Below are positions 1-7,686 of a stretch of DNA of 46,060 bases, piece by piece; position 1 is the stretch's first letter; each line of letters begins with the position of its first letter. The notes below the pieces were generated by a model. It made no database searches, was not told the DNA's origin, and worked only from the letters and a program-made list of their open reading frames with translations. The position numbers and the translations under genes are program-made. The DNA is taken from the NCBI GenBank assembly GCA_948441945.1, contig CAOJQV010000010.1:1-46060 (forward strand). The letters are read 5' to 3'. This DNA is from an uncultured Clostridium sp. GTDB taxonomy: Bacteria; Bacillota; Clostridia; TANB77; CAG-508.

Positions 1-651
1 TTTTCTTCGATTCGTAAAATTTTGTGTCTATATATCTATTCTAACACCATTTTTGAAAAATTTATTCCAGGAATTACAAAAGAAGGAAGACAAAGGAGAG
101 ACATAAAAAACAGAAAACATATAATAGAAGGTGAAATAGGTACTTATAAGTTTATGATAGAGAAGAATCCATTTCAAATATTTGGAGCGAATAAAGATGT
201 CAAAGGAGAGTTAGTAGCAAGAATGGATGTAACTCAATTAGATAAATACTCAACAAGTCAAAATGATTTAAAAAACTATTTAAAACCTAATAATAGTGTC
301 AAATCAATTGTAGATAGTATAAAAAGAGAAGATATGAATAATTTGTTAGAATCTTACCCTGTATTAAAAGGAGAATCTAGTCATCTTATAAGTGAACTTA
401 TAAACAATGGAATTGAAGCATTTAATGCAATGGTTGGTAAAATAGCTAAAGATAGTACTCAAAAGAAAAATAAACTAATACCCCAAATAGACTATGAAGA
501 ACAAGAAGGTAGTGATAAAGATATATTAAATAATATAACACAGCAAATTCAAAGCATAATGAATAATCTTACTCCAGAGCAGTTAGATGAACTTAAACAA
601 AGAGAACAAAAAGATGAATTAGCAAATGAATTCGAGCATAATGAAAAATAA
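1..651 (+). CDS. hypothetical protein, 5' end outside window
   Basis: The frame is open from base 1, so the true start probably lies upstream; a TTG at 22 is the first possible start inside the window but has no ribosome site. The visible part (about 216 codons) is hydrophilic and mostly helical, with no signal peptide or membrane segment. It ends in a Glu/Lys-rich tail after a segment reading NNLTPEQLDELKQ. I do not recognise the family. The stop at 649-651 is followed by an intrinsic terminator, so this is the last gene of its unit. Confidence 0.6.
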   Translation, partial: FSSIRKILCLYIYSNTIFEKFIPGITKEGRQRRDIKNRKHIIEGEIGTYKFMIEKNPFQIFGANKDVKGELVARMDVTQLDKYSTSQNDLKNYLKPNNSVKSIVDSIKREDMNNLLESYPVLKGESSHLISELINNGIEAFNAMVGKIAKDSTQKKNKLIPQIDYEEQEGSDKDILNNITQQIQSIMNNLTPEQLDELKQREQKDELANEFEHNEK

Positions 652-687
652 TAGAATTCTAATTTTATTATTTTAAATATAAAAATG

Positions 688-720
688 CATCTCTAACATT
701 TAAATAGAGATGTGTTTTTT
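688..720 (+). terminator. intrinsic terminator
   Basis: A perfect 7-bp stem (688-694 with 706-712) and an 11-base loop are followed by TGTTTTTT. It closes the transcript of the upstream unknown gene. Confidence 0.8.
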
Positions 721-758
721 GTTTATTGAGCTTTTTATCTAAAATATCAAAAAGTTAA

Positions 759-787
759 TTGTTTTCATACTTGTTTTATGGTATAAA
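759..787 (+). promoter_or_regulatory. promoter of the histidine phosphatase gene
   Basis: TTGTTT at 759-764, a 17-bp spacer and TATAAA at 782-787, with TGG just before the -10 (extended -10). It lies 58 bp before the start codon. Confidence 0.6.
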
Positions 788-844
788 ATAATAAGATAAA
801 AAGTTTAAATATAACTTTTATTAGGTAATAATAGAGGAAGAAAT

Positions 845-1375
845 ATGAAATTATATGTAATTAGACATGGAGAAACCAATATGGGAAAAAATAATATAAT
901 TGCAACCGAAGATGAACCATTAAATGAAACAGGAATAAAACAAGCAATAGAAGTAGGAAAAGAAATTAGAAAACTAGACATAGACAAAATATACTGTTCA
1001 CCTATTGAAAGAACAAAAGAAACATTAAGGTTATTTAAATTAGACAAGAACATCCCTGTAATAATTGAAGATAGAATAAAAGAAAGAAATATGGGAATAT
1101 ATGAAAAAATACCTTTTGAAGAATTAAATTGGGATGAATTTTGGAATTATAATTCAGATAAATTTTATCCAGAGTTAGAAACTATGAAAAATGTATATGA
1201 AAGAATATCAGAATTTTTAAATGAGATAAAATTAAGTAATAGAAACAATAATATCTTGTTGGTTTCACATGGAGGAATATCAAGAGCAATTTATTGGTAT
1301 TTTAATGGGATACCAAAAAACGGGAATTCATCAAATATTAATGAGAATTGTAAAATATATGAGTATGAATTATAA
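845..1375 (+). CDS. histidine phosphatase family protein (phosphoglycerate mutase-like)
   Basis: 176 residues, the usual length of small members of the histidine phosphatase (PGAM/cobC/PhoE) superfamily. The N-terminal LYVIRHGET carries the phospho-accepting His and its Arg-His-Gly signature. CSPIERTKET supplies the second conserved Arg region, ERNMGIYE the general acid Glu region, and LLVSHGG the second catalytic His. The enzyme hydrolyses or transfers phosphate through a phosphohistidine intermediate; the substrate cannot be read from sequence. The start is ATG at 845 after AGAGGAAGAAAT. It has its own promoter and is followed by an AT-only gap, so it is probably monocistronic. Confidence 0.88.
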   Translation: MKLYVIRHGETNMGKNNIIATEDEPLNETGIKQAIEVGKEIRKLDIDKIYCSPIERTKETLRLFKLDKNIPVIIEDRIKERNMGIYEKIPFEELNWDEFWNYNSDKFYPELETMKNVYERISEFLNEIKLSNRNNNILLVSHGGISRAIYWYFNGIPKNGNSSNINENCKIYEYEL

Positions 1376-1444
1376 ATATTTTTTATATAAAAGAAAAAAT
1401 ATATTTTGTGAAAAACTAAAAAACAACAAAATACTATAAAAATA

Positions 1445-1473
1445 TTGTCATTTTAATAAATTTTATGTATAAT
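1445..1473 (+). promoter_or_regulatory. ftsZ promoter
   Basis: TTGTCA at 1445-1450, a 17-bp spacer and a consensus TATAAT at 1468-1473. This places transcription start about 35 bp before the ftsZ start codon. Confidence 0.7.
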
Positions 1474-1515
1474 AATAGAAACTGGAATTAAAAGGAAATG
1501 TAGGAGGAAGTTAAA

Positions 1516-2469
1516 ATGAATGATCTTAGGGATGTAGACAAAATTTTAAAAATAAAAGTTATAGGTGTTGGAGGAGCAGGAAATAATGCAATAAATAGAA
1601 TGATAGAAGATAATGTAAAAGGAGTATCATTCTATATGATAAACACAGAAACGGAAACATTAAAAAGGTCAAAAACAAGTAACACTCTACAAATAGGAAA
1701 GCAAACAACAAAAGGACTTGGAGCAGGAGCAAATGAAACAGTAGGAGAAAGAGCCGCAATTGAAAACAAAGAAGAAATAAAAGAAATTATAAGAGGAGTA
1801 GACCTATTATTTATAACAGCTGGAATGGGTGGAGGAACAGGAACAGGAGCAGCACCTATTGTAGCAGAAATAGCAAAAGAAATGGGAATATTAACTATAG
1901 GAATAGTAACAAAACCATTTGGATTCGAAGGAAAACAAAGAATGTTAAGAGCAGAAAGAGGAACAGAAAGATTAAAAAATAATGTAGATGATTTAATTGT
2001 AATATTAAATGATAATCTTTTAAAATCAACAAACTCAAAAATAACTTTAAACAACGCATTTTCTTTTGCAGATAGTGTATTAGAACAAGGAGTTACAGGG
2101 ATTACAGACTTATTAACATCAATAGGAGAAGTAAACATAGACTTTGCAGATATAAAAACAACAATGGGGTATAGAGGAAAAGCATATATGGGTATAGGAA
2201 TGGCTAAAGGAGAAAGAAAAGTACAAGAAGCTGTAACACAAGCAATAGAAAATCCATTAACAGAAAGTAAAATTGAAGGAGCAAAAGGCGTTATATTTAA
2301 TATAAAAGGAAATAAACAAATGAGTCTAATGGAAATTAATACTGCGGTCTCTGTAATTAATGAGAGAGTAAGTGAAGATGCAAACATAATATTTGGAACT
2401 GTTATAGATGAAGACATGGGAGACTATGTATCAGTAACTGTAATTGCAACAGGAGTAGAAGAAAAATAA
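1516..2469 (+). CDS. ftsZ: cell division GTPase FtsZ, core only
   Basis: Tubulin-like GTPase that forms the division ring. Visible motifs are VGGAGNNAINRM (residues 18-29), the tubulin signature GGGTGTG (105-111), and the T7 loop NIDFADIK (207-214) with the catalytic Asp at 212. The protein has 317 residues and stops right after the C-terminal subdomain (VSVTVIATG). Typical FtsZ runs 350-400 residues with a flexible linker and a terminal peptide that binds FtsA, SepF or ZapA; both are missing here. The ribosome site is GGAGGAAG before ATG 1516. It stands apart from any mra/mur cluster, so it may be a second ftsZ; a main copy elsewhere cannot be excluded. The next gene starts 31 bp downstream and is probably cotranscribed. 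Confidence 0.93.
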   Translation: MNDLRDVDKILKIKVIGVGGAGNNAINRMIEDNVKGVSFYMINTETETLKRSKTSNTLQIGKQTTKGLGAGANETVGERAAIENKEEIKEIIRGVDLLFITAGMGGGTGTGAAPIVAEIAKEMGILTIGIVTKPFGFEGKQRMLRAERGTERLKNNVDDLIVILNDNLLKSTNSKITLNNAFSFADSVLEQGVTGITDLLTSIGEVNIDFADIKTTMGYRGKAYMGIGMAKGERKVQEAVTQAIENPLTESKIEGAKGVIFNIKGNKQMSLMEINTAVSVINERVSEDANIIFGTVIDEDMGDYVSVTVIATGVEEK

Positions 2470-2500
2470 ATATAATTTAAGTATAACAGGAGGAAGGCAA

Positions 2501-3187
2501 ATGAAGAAGATGCTAGCCATTATAATGGTATTATTAATAATTTTTATAGGGATGTTTATACATACAAAAAATGCAAATCAAAATAAAGTAACTGTTTCAG
2601 AAGTTCAGCAAATAGAAGAATATTTAACAAAAATATATATGTGGCAAGAAGTAACAGAAGAAGCATTACCAAAGTTTGATAATATTAATAATGCATCTGA
2701 TTTATGGACATGGGAAGTTGTAAAAAAGAATTTAGAAAGCTTTGAATTATCAAAAGAAGAAATTGAAGAAAAGGCAATAGAATTATTTGGAAAGAATTTT
2801 ACTAAAAGATTTCCAGATGAAGGCTCAGAATTTATTATATATGATGAAGAAACTGGATTATACTACACAAACGGTATGGGTCTAGATTCCTTAGAAGATT
2901 GTTTTTTTATAAAAAAAATAAATAAAGTAGAAGATACATATCAGGTAGAAATTGTAGAATATTTAGAGGATTATGAAAATTCAATAGATGAAGAAGGAAA
3001 CCTATTAGATGAATATAATATAGATATTATGAATTTAGACAGACAGGTAGTTTTAACATTCAAAAATACTGAAGGAGAAGAAAGAGCAATTGAGATGGTA
3101 AAAGAGAATTTAGAAAAATTTTCTAGTAAAAATATTATTTTAAAAAAGGATGTTGAAGGCAACCTAAATGTAGAAAGTGTAAGATAG
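2501..3187 (+). CDS. membrane-anchored extracytoplasmic protein, unknown function
   Basis: 228 residues. One hydrophobic segment near the N-terminus (about residues 4-21) follows Lys-Lys and has no lipobox Cys, so it is probably an uncleaved anchor or Sec signal. The rest is acidic and soluble, alternating helical and beta segments, and looks extracytoplasmic. I do not recognise the family. The AGGAGGAAG ribosome site precedes ATG 2501. It follows ftsZ by 31 bp, and its TAG (3185-3187) abuts the ATG of the radical SAM gene, so translation of the two is likely coupled. Confidence 0.75.
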   Translation: MKKMLAIIMVLLIIFIGMFIHTKNANQNKVTVSEVQQIEEYLTKIYMWQEVTEEALPKFDNINNASDLWTWEVVKKNLESFELSKEEIEEKAIELFGKNFTKRFPDEGSEFIIYDEETGLYYTNGMGLDSLEDCFFIKKINKVEDTYQVEIVEYLEDYENSIDEEGNLLDEYNIDIMNLDRQVVLTFKNTEGEERAIEMVKENLEKFSSKNIILKKDVEGNLNVESVR

Positions 3188-4075
3188 ATGCAAAAATATT
3201 TAGAAAAGTGTACAATATGTCCTCATGAATGTAAAGTGAATAGAAATAATGGTCAAGTAGGAAGATGCAAATCAAAAAATACTGTAAAAATTGCATTATA
3301 TTCAACTCATAATTTTGAAGAACCATGTATTAGTGGAAAAAAAGGCTCAGGAACAGTCTTTTTTTCAAATTGTAACTTGAATTGTGTATTTTGTCAGAAT
3401 TATGAAATTAGTCAGCAAGGAAAGGGAAAAGAAATATCAGCCCAAAGATTGGCAGAAATTTTTTTAGAACAACAGAAAAAAGATGTTGAAAATATAAATT
3501 TAGTTACGCCAACCAGTTATGTCCTACAAATTATTGAAGCAATTAAAATAGCAAGAAATAAAGGACTTAAGTTACCAATTGTTTATAACACAAATGGTTA
3601 TGAAAAAATAGAAACACTAAAGCTTTTAGAAGGATATATAGATATTTATTTACCTGATTTTAAATATTCTAATAACTTACTTGCAAAGCGTTTATCAAAG
3701 ATTGATAATTATTATGAAATTGCAACAGAAGCTTTAAAAGAAATGTATAGACAAGTAGAAAAACCAGTTTTTGATGAAAAAGGAATTATGCAAAAGGGTA
3801 TGATTATTAGACATTTAATTTTGCCAAATTATATTATAAATTCAAAAAGGGTTTTAAAATGGATAAATGACAATATGCCAGATGTTTATGTTAGCATAAT
3901 GGCACAATATTTTCCAACCTATAATGCAAAAGAGATTGATGATATTAATAGAAAACTAACTTTAAAAGAATATAAAGAAGTAGAAAATTTCTTATATACA
4001 TTGAATTTGGATAATGGTTTTATTCAAGAGTTAGGAGAACATGAAGAAGAATATGTGCCAAAATGGGAAAAATGA
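3188..4075 (+). CDS. PflX-like radical SAM protein (putative activating enzyme)
   Basis: 295 residues. The radical SAM cluster motif is CNLNCVFC (Cys 62, 66, 69). It is preceded by an N-terminal Cys set (8, 11, 15, 27) within CTICPHEC and GRCK, as in the PflX group of uncharacterised proteins related to pyruvate formate-lyase activating enzymes. Such enzymes cleave S-adenosylmethionine, and the canonical members install a glycyl radical on a partner. No glycyl radical enzyme is encoded in this window, so the substrate is open. The ATG at 3188 directly follows the upstream stop. The stop codon forms the first bases of the terminator hairpin. Confidence 0.85.
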   Translation: MQKYLEKCTICPHECKVNRNNGQVGRCKSKNTVKIALYSTHNFEEPCISGKKGSGTVFFSNCNLNCVFCQNYEISQQGKGKEISAQRLAEIFLEQQKKDVENINLVTPTSYVLQIIEAIKIARNKGLKLPIVYNTNGYEKIETLKLLEGYIDIYLPDFKYSNNLLAKRLSKIDNYYEIATEALKEMYRQVEKPVFDEKGIMQKGMIIRHLILPNYIINSKRVLKWINDNMPDVYVSIMAQYFPTYNAKEIDDINRKLTLKEYKEVENFLYTLNLDNGFIQELGEHEEEYVPKWEK

Positions 4076-4111
4076 GACACTTGGGACAGGCTAAAAGTGT
4101 CTCATATTTTT
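4073..4111 (+). terminator. intrinsic terminator with GGGACAGG loop (hairpin family D)
   Basis: A 9-bp stem (4073-4081 with 4096-4104) begins in the stop codon and is followed by TATTTTT. The loop GGGACAGGCTAAA recurs almost unchanged in the hairpin at 38093-38126. Confidence 0.85.
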
Positions 4112-4136
4112 GTCGATTTTTGTAGATGAATTTTTA

Positions 4137-4165
4137 TTGATATAAATATAATTTTGTAGTATAAT
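4137..4165 (+). promoter_or_regulatory. hicB promoter
   Basis: TTGATA at 4137-4142, a 17-bp spacer and TATAAT at 4160-4165. TGTCGAT, one base off a Spo0A box, lies at 4111-4117. Confidence 0.65.
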
Positions 4166-4320
4166 TTTAATGTTAAATAATTTAACATTTTTTCAAGTTT
4201 TAAATCAGCTAAAATCTTAGCAAAAAATCAAAAAAATATTGATAATACGTATAATACGTAGTAATATAAGAAAGAAGGAGATATATTGACATTTAAACAA
4301 GTTAAAGAAAAGGTGATAAA

Positions 4321-4734
4321 ATGAAATTAGTATATCCAGCATGTTTTTATGAAGAAGATGATGATGGAGGATATAGTGTAGAAGTTCCAGATTTATTAGG
4401 ATGTTGCACACAAGGAGATACATTAGAAAGTGCAATAGAAATGGCTCAAGATGCTGCATTAGGTTGGATTTTGACAACAATAGAGGAAGAAGAACAAATT
4501 CCGAAAGCTTCTAAAATAGAAGATATAGAATTATCTAATGGTAAAGGATTCAAGACTTTGCTTTTATTAGACATAGACCAATATACACAAAAATATGGTT
4601 CAAAACAATCTGTTAAAAAGACATTAACTATACCAATGTGGTTAAATAAAAGAGCTGAAAAAGTTGGTATTAATTTTTCTCAAACGTTACAAGACGCATT
4701 ATTAAATAAAATTATAAAGATTAGAAAAAAGTGA
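4321..4734 (+). CDS. HicB-family antitoxin, orphan
   Basis: 137 residues. The N-terminal part (YPACFYEEDDDGGYSVEVPD, then GCCTQGDTLESAIEMAQDA) is the HicB partial RNase H-like fold that normally covers the HicA mRNA interferase. The C-terminal part (KTLTIPMWLNKRAEKVGINF) looks like a ribbon-helix-helix DNA-binding domain used for autoregulation. No HicA fits on either side: there are 245 bp before and 107 bp after, without a suitable frame. The start is ATG 4321 with AAAGGTGAT upstream. A 12-codon frame from TTG 4286, itself preceded by AAGGAG, ends in an ATGA overlap with this start and may be a translational coupler. It could act as a stand-alone regulator or on a HicA elsewhere. Confidence 0.85.
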   Translation: MKLVYPACFYEEDDDGGYSVEVPDLLGCCTQGDTLESAIEMAQDAALGWILTTIEEEEQIPKASKIEDIELSNGKGFKTLLLLDIDQYTQKYGSKQSVKKTLTIPMWLNKRAEKVGINFSQTLQDALLNKIIKIRKK

Positions 4735-4779
4735 AGTTAAAAAACAATTATAATTTGTGTAATAATTTAATAAAAAAGC

Positions 4780-4808
4780 TTGTAAAAAAATATCTAATTT
4801 GATATATT
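4780..4808 (+). promoter_or_regulatory. thyX promoter
   Basis: TTGTAA at 4780-4785, a 17-bp spacer and TATATT at 4803-4808, 33 bp before the thyX start. Confidence 0.55.
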
Positions 4809-4841
4809 AATGTCAAATAAAATAGAAAGGAAGTATTAAAA

Positions 4842-5513
4842 ATGAGATTAGTAGAACCATGGATAAAAGTAGAAAAAATAGATGGGGTAAAGATAATGAA
4901 AAGAATTGAAAGGGCTTGCAGAACTTGTTATCGTTCAGAAGGAAAAATAACAGAAGATTCTTATAAAAACTTGATTAATAATTGTCTAACAAGAGGACAT
5001 GAGTCAGTATTAGAACATGAAAAAGTTACAGTAAGAATTTATGATGATGTAGGTTCTTATAAAGATTTAACAAGACATAGATTTGGAAGCTTCTCTGTAG
5101 AATCAACAAGATATTGTAGTTATGATAAAGATAAATATGGAAATGAAATTGCTTTTATGAATCCATCTTACATCGAAGATAAAGCTATTTATGAAGAATG
5201 GAAAAAATGTATGGAAGAAATTGAACAAAGATATATGAAAATGAAAGAATTAGGAGCAACAACTGATATGTGTAGAGAGGTATTACCTCATTCAACAGCT
5301 GGAGAATATACAATGACTGCAAACATAAGAGAGTGGAAACATATTTTAAGTCTAAGAACAACAAAACATGTTCATCCATCAATAAGACAAGTATTAATTC
5401 CATTATTAAAATATTTTAAACAAGAAATGCCAGAAATTTTTGGAGATGTTGAATATGATGAAGACTTTGACCCTAAATATTATGCTAAATTGACAATAGA
5501 AGAGGAAGTATAA
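4842..5513 (+). CDS. thyX: flavin-dependent thymidylate synthase ThyX
   Basis: Converts dUMP to dTMP using methylene-tetrahydrofolate, NADPH and FAD, releasing tetrahydrofolate. 223 residues, normal for the family. The ThyX signature RHR-x7-S is at residues 78-88, within TRHRFGSFSVESTRYC. TRGHESVLEHE (50-60) is the conserved segment before it, and the C-terminal SLRTTKHVHPSIRQ matches the substrate-binding region. The AAAGGAAG ribosome site precedes ATG 4842. It is followed 3 bp later by the PHP gene and then folA, so dTMP synthesis and folate reduction share a transcript. Confidence 0.95.
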   Translation: MRLVEPWIKVEKIDGVKIMKRIERACRTCYRSEGKITEDSYKNLINNCLTRGHESVLEHEKVTVRIYDDVGSYKDLTRHRFGSFSVESTRYCSYDKDKYGNEIAFMNPSYIEDKAIYEEWKKCMEEIEQRYMKMKELGATTDMCREVLPHSTAGEYTMTANIREWKHILSLRTTKHVHPSIRQVLIPLLKYFKQEMPEIFGDVEYDEDFDPKYYAKLTIEEEV

Positions 5514-5516
5514 AAT

Positions 5517-6407
5517 ATGATAGATTTGCATATTCACAGTACTTATTCAGATGGAAGTTATTCAGTTGTAGAGTTATTAAAAGAAGCAGAAAAAAAGAAA
5601 ATAGAAATAATTTCTATTACTGACCATGATAATGTTGGAGCTTATGAAGAACTAAGGAATCTGGATGTAAAAAGATACTTTTCTGGAAAAATTATACCAG
5701 GTTGTGAATTTAAATGTGTATTTACCAAATATGGATTACCAATAGAGATATTAGGATATGGCTTTGATGTTTCAGCTATAGAAGAATTTTTGAAATATAA
5801 TAGTTCAATAAACAAACAAGAAAGATATTTAAAACATTTAAAAGAAGTAGGAAGCAAAATAGGGTTAATATTTGATAAAAATATAAAAATTAATCCTAAT
5901 AGAAATGAATATGCTTCAGCAATTTTTGAAAAAGAATTAAATAAGCACATAGAAAATAAAGAAATATTGCTAGCAAATAATATAAAAATTGAAACTAATT
6001 TTTATAGAGATGCTCAAAGTAATAAAAATAGTATATTTTATATAGATGAATCAAAAGACTATGTAGAGCCAAACATAATTATAGATTTAATACATAAATC
6101 TGGGGGAAAAGTATTTTTAGCACATCCCTATATATATCATATAGATAATATATTAAATGTAATTGAAGATTTTATAAATAATTATAATATTGATGGTTTA
6201 GAATGCAATTATTCATTATTTTCTAAAGAACAGACAAATAATTTAACTAAGTTGTGTGAAAAATATAATCTATATACATCAGGAGGTACAGATTTTCATG
6301 GAACTAATAAACCTGATATAGAATTAGGTATAGGACAAGGAAATCTTAATATTGAGAAAAAGGTTATAGAAAATTGGATAACAAAAGTAGATAATATAAT
6401 CAAGTAA
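5517..6407 (+). CDS. PHP-domain phosphoesterase
   Basis: 296 residues of the polymerase-and-histidinol-phosphatase fold. Metal ligands are visible in LHIHSTYSDG (near residue 4), ITDHDNVGA (near 35), the segment FLAHPYIYH (about 203) and the C-terminal GGTDFHG. The layout resembles the YciV/RNase AM type, which removes phosphate from 3',5'-bisphosphonucleosides or trims RNA 5' ends; the exact substrate is not shown by the sequence. It lies 3 bp after thyX and 14 bp before folA, so it is part of the same operon. The start ATG 5517 follows an AGAGGAAG site inside the end of thyX. Confidence 0.85.
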   Translation: MIDLHIHSTYSDGSYSVVELLKEAEKKKIEIISITDHDNVGAYEELRNLDVKRYFSGKIIPGCEFKCVFTKYGLPIEILGYGFDVSAIEEFLKYNSSINKQERYLKHLKEVGSKIGLIFDKNIKINPNRNEYASAIFEKELNKHIENKEILLANNIKIETNFYRDAQSNKNSIFYIDESKDYVEPNIIIDLIHKSGGKVFLAHPYIYHIDNILNVIEDFINNYNIDGLECNYSLFSKEQTNNLTKLCEKYNLYTSGGTDFHGTNKPDIELGIGQGNLNIEKKVIENWITKVDNIIK

Positions 6408-6421
6408 AAGGAGCAAAACAA

Positions 6422-6910
6422 ATGTTAAGTATAATAGTAGCAAAAGCAAAAAACAATATAATAGGAAAAGATAATGGCTTGTTATGGAAATTGCCAGATG
6501 ATTTAAAAAGATTTAAAGAAAGAACAACAGGACATACAATAATAATGGGAAGAAAAACATTTGAATCTTTAGGAGGAATTTTACCAGATAGAATGCATAT
6601 CATACTAAGTAGAAATCCAGACTTTAATATTGATTCAAACAGTGTAAAAGTAGTACATTCACTTTTAGAATTACAAGAATATATAGAAGATGAAGAAGAA
6701 CATTTTGTAATTGGTGGAGCAATTGTTTACAATTTATTAATGCCTTATGCTAATAAAATGTATGTAACACAATTAGATAAAGATTTTGAAGGAGATAGCT
6801 TATTTCCAAGAATTAATGAAGAAGAATGGAAAGAAGTATCAAGAGAAAAAGGTCCTGATGATGGAGTTAATGATTTCGATTATGAATATATAACTTATGT
6901 AAGAAAATAA
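6422..6910 (+). CDS. folA: dihydrofolate reductase
   Basis: Reduces dihydrofolate to tetrahydrofolate with NADPH. 162 residues, standard length. Family landmarks are IVAKAKNNIIGKDNGLLWKLPDDLKRF, given here in two parts as IVAKAKNNIIG and LLWKLPDDLKRF (folate pocket with the catalytic acid), IIMGRKTFESLG (NADPH pocket), and FVIGGAIVYNLLMPYA (cofactor Gly-Gly). The start ATG 6422 follows AAAGGAGC. It is the third gene after thyX; ThyX itself does not consume reduced folate, so carrying both is a notable combination. The stop lies at the start of a 39-bp sequence that is repeated at 7628-7666. Confidence 0.95.
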   Translation: MLSIIVAKAKNNIIGKDNGLLWKLPDDLKRFKERTTGHTIIMGRKTFESLGGILPDRMHIILSRNPDFNIDSNSVKVVHSLLELQEYIEDEEEHFVIGGAIVYNLLMPYANKMYVTQLDKDFEGDSLFPRINEEEWKEVSREKGPDDGVNDFDYEYITYVRK

Positions 6911-6938
6911 ATAAAATAAAAGCTTTAGGTTAAACTAA
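6900..6938 (+). repeat. 39-bp direct repeat, copy 1
   Basis: Identical to 7628-7666. It spans the last folA codons, the stop and the left half of the folA terminator. The two copies bracket the DUF4160/DUF2442 pair. Confidence 0.9.
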
Positions 6939-6948
6939 GGCTTTTTTT
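6919..6948 (+). terminator. folA terminator
   Basis: A 10-bp stem (6919-6928 with 6935-6944, one G-T pair) and a 6-base loop are followed by seven T. Only the left arm of this structure is present in the second repeat copy. Confidence 0.8.
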
Positions 6949-6972
6949 GTCGAAATTTGCGATGGAAAATTA

Positions 6973-7001
6973 TTGACAATAAAAAGATTTTAAAGTATAG
7001 T
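6973..7001 (+). promoter_or_regulatory. promoter of the DUF4160/DUF2442 pair
   Basis: TTGACA at 6973-6978, a 17-bp spacer and TATAGT at 6996-7001. A TGTCGAA sequence (Spo0A-box consensus) is at 6948-6954. Confidence 0.65.
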
Positions 7002-7100
7002 TGTAGTGTTTTATTCGTTTTGCTAATGTAATTCATACATTTAGTATTTCCAAGTATTGAAATTATAAGTAAAAATTGATATAATGATGGAGGTGATACA

Positions 7101-7367
7101 TTGCCAATTATTTCACAATTTTATGGAATTATAATACAAATGTTTTTTGATGAAAATGGACAACACCATCAAAAACATGTACATATAAAATATAATGAAT
7201 ATAAAGCTGTATATGATTTAAAAGGAAAGATATTAGAAGGTAAACTACCAAAAAAACAACATAAATTGGTTGAAGCATGGATGTTTATTCATCAAGAAGA
7301 ATTACAAAGTTTATGGAATTTAATGCAAGAACAGGGTGAATATTTTAAAATAGAACCATTAAAATAA
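7101..7367 (+). CDS. DUF4160 domain protein
   Basis: 88 residues. FYGIIIQMFFDENGQHHQ followed by KHVHIKY and a C-terminal AWMFIHQEELQSLWNLM are the hallmarks of DUF4160. These proteins are usually encoded directly before a DUF2442 protein, as here, in an arrangement that looks like a small toxin-antitoxin module, although the activity is not established to my knowledge. The start is TTG 7101, placed 7 bases after a strong GGAGGTGAT. The 16-bp gap to the next gene implies one transcript from the promoter at 6973. Confidence 0.8.
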   Translation: MPIISQFYGIIIQMFFDENGQHHQKHVHIKYNEYKAVYDLKGKILEGKLPKKQHKLVEAWMFIHQEELQSLWNLMQEQGEYFKIEPLK

Positions 7368-7383
7368 AAAAGGGGGAATATTT

Positions 7384-7638
7384 ATGTATATAGTACCAGA
7401 TCCAATCGAAGTTAAAGCAATATCGAAATACAAGTTATACATAAAATTTGAAAATGGAGAAGAAAAGATTTTAGACATGGAAAAAGAACTTGATGAAAAA
7501 TTTTATAATAAGTTAAAAAATTATGAATATTTCAAAAATGTAAAAATATCTAAAACAGGAATTACAATTGAATGGGAAGATGGTGAAGATATTTCACCAG
7601 AAAATTTATATTATAATAGCAAAACAATAAGAAAATAA
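7384..7638 (+). CDS. DUF2442 domain protein
   Basis: 84 residues. The pattern KYKLYIKFENGEEKILDME, then a NVKIS-TGITIEWEDGEDISPE segment, is typical of DUF2442, a small beta-rich domain often paired with DUF4160 in toxin-antitoxin-like gene pairs. AAAGGGGGAAT precedes ATG 7384. Its last codons (Arg-Lys-stop) fall inside the second copy of the 39-bp direct repeat that also ends folA, so the 3' end of this gene may have been shaped by the rearrangement that placed the pair here. Confidence 0.8.
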   Translation: MYIVPDPIEVKAISKYKLYIKFENGEEKILDMEKELDEKFYNKLKNYEYFKNVKISKTGITIEWEDGEDISPENLYYNSKTIRK

Positions 7639-7666
7639 ATAAAATAAAAGCTTTAGGTTAAACTAA
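7628..7666 (+). repeat. 39-bp direct repeat, copy 2
   Basis: Identical to 6900-6938, 728 bp upstream. It keeps only the left arm of the folA terminator; the right arm and T-tract are absent, so transcription probably continues into the next gene. Confidence 0.9.
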
Positions 7667-7686
7667 TTTTGAAGGAGAAAAAAAGT

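Noticed and set aside
1632-2417. 261-codon open frame antisense to ftsZ
   Set aside because: It mirrors the ftsZ codon pattern, has no ribosome site, and its translation is low-complexity hydrophobic; ftsZ on + is certain.
7669-7686. TTG start for the SPL-like gene
   Set aside because: It would place the GAAGGAG ribosome site inside the coding sequence; ATG 7687 has ideal spacing.
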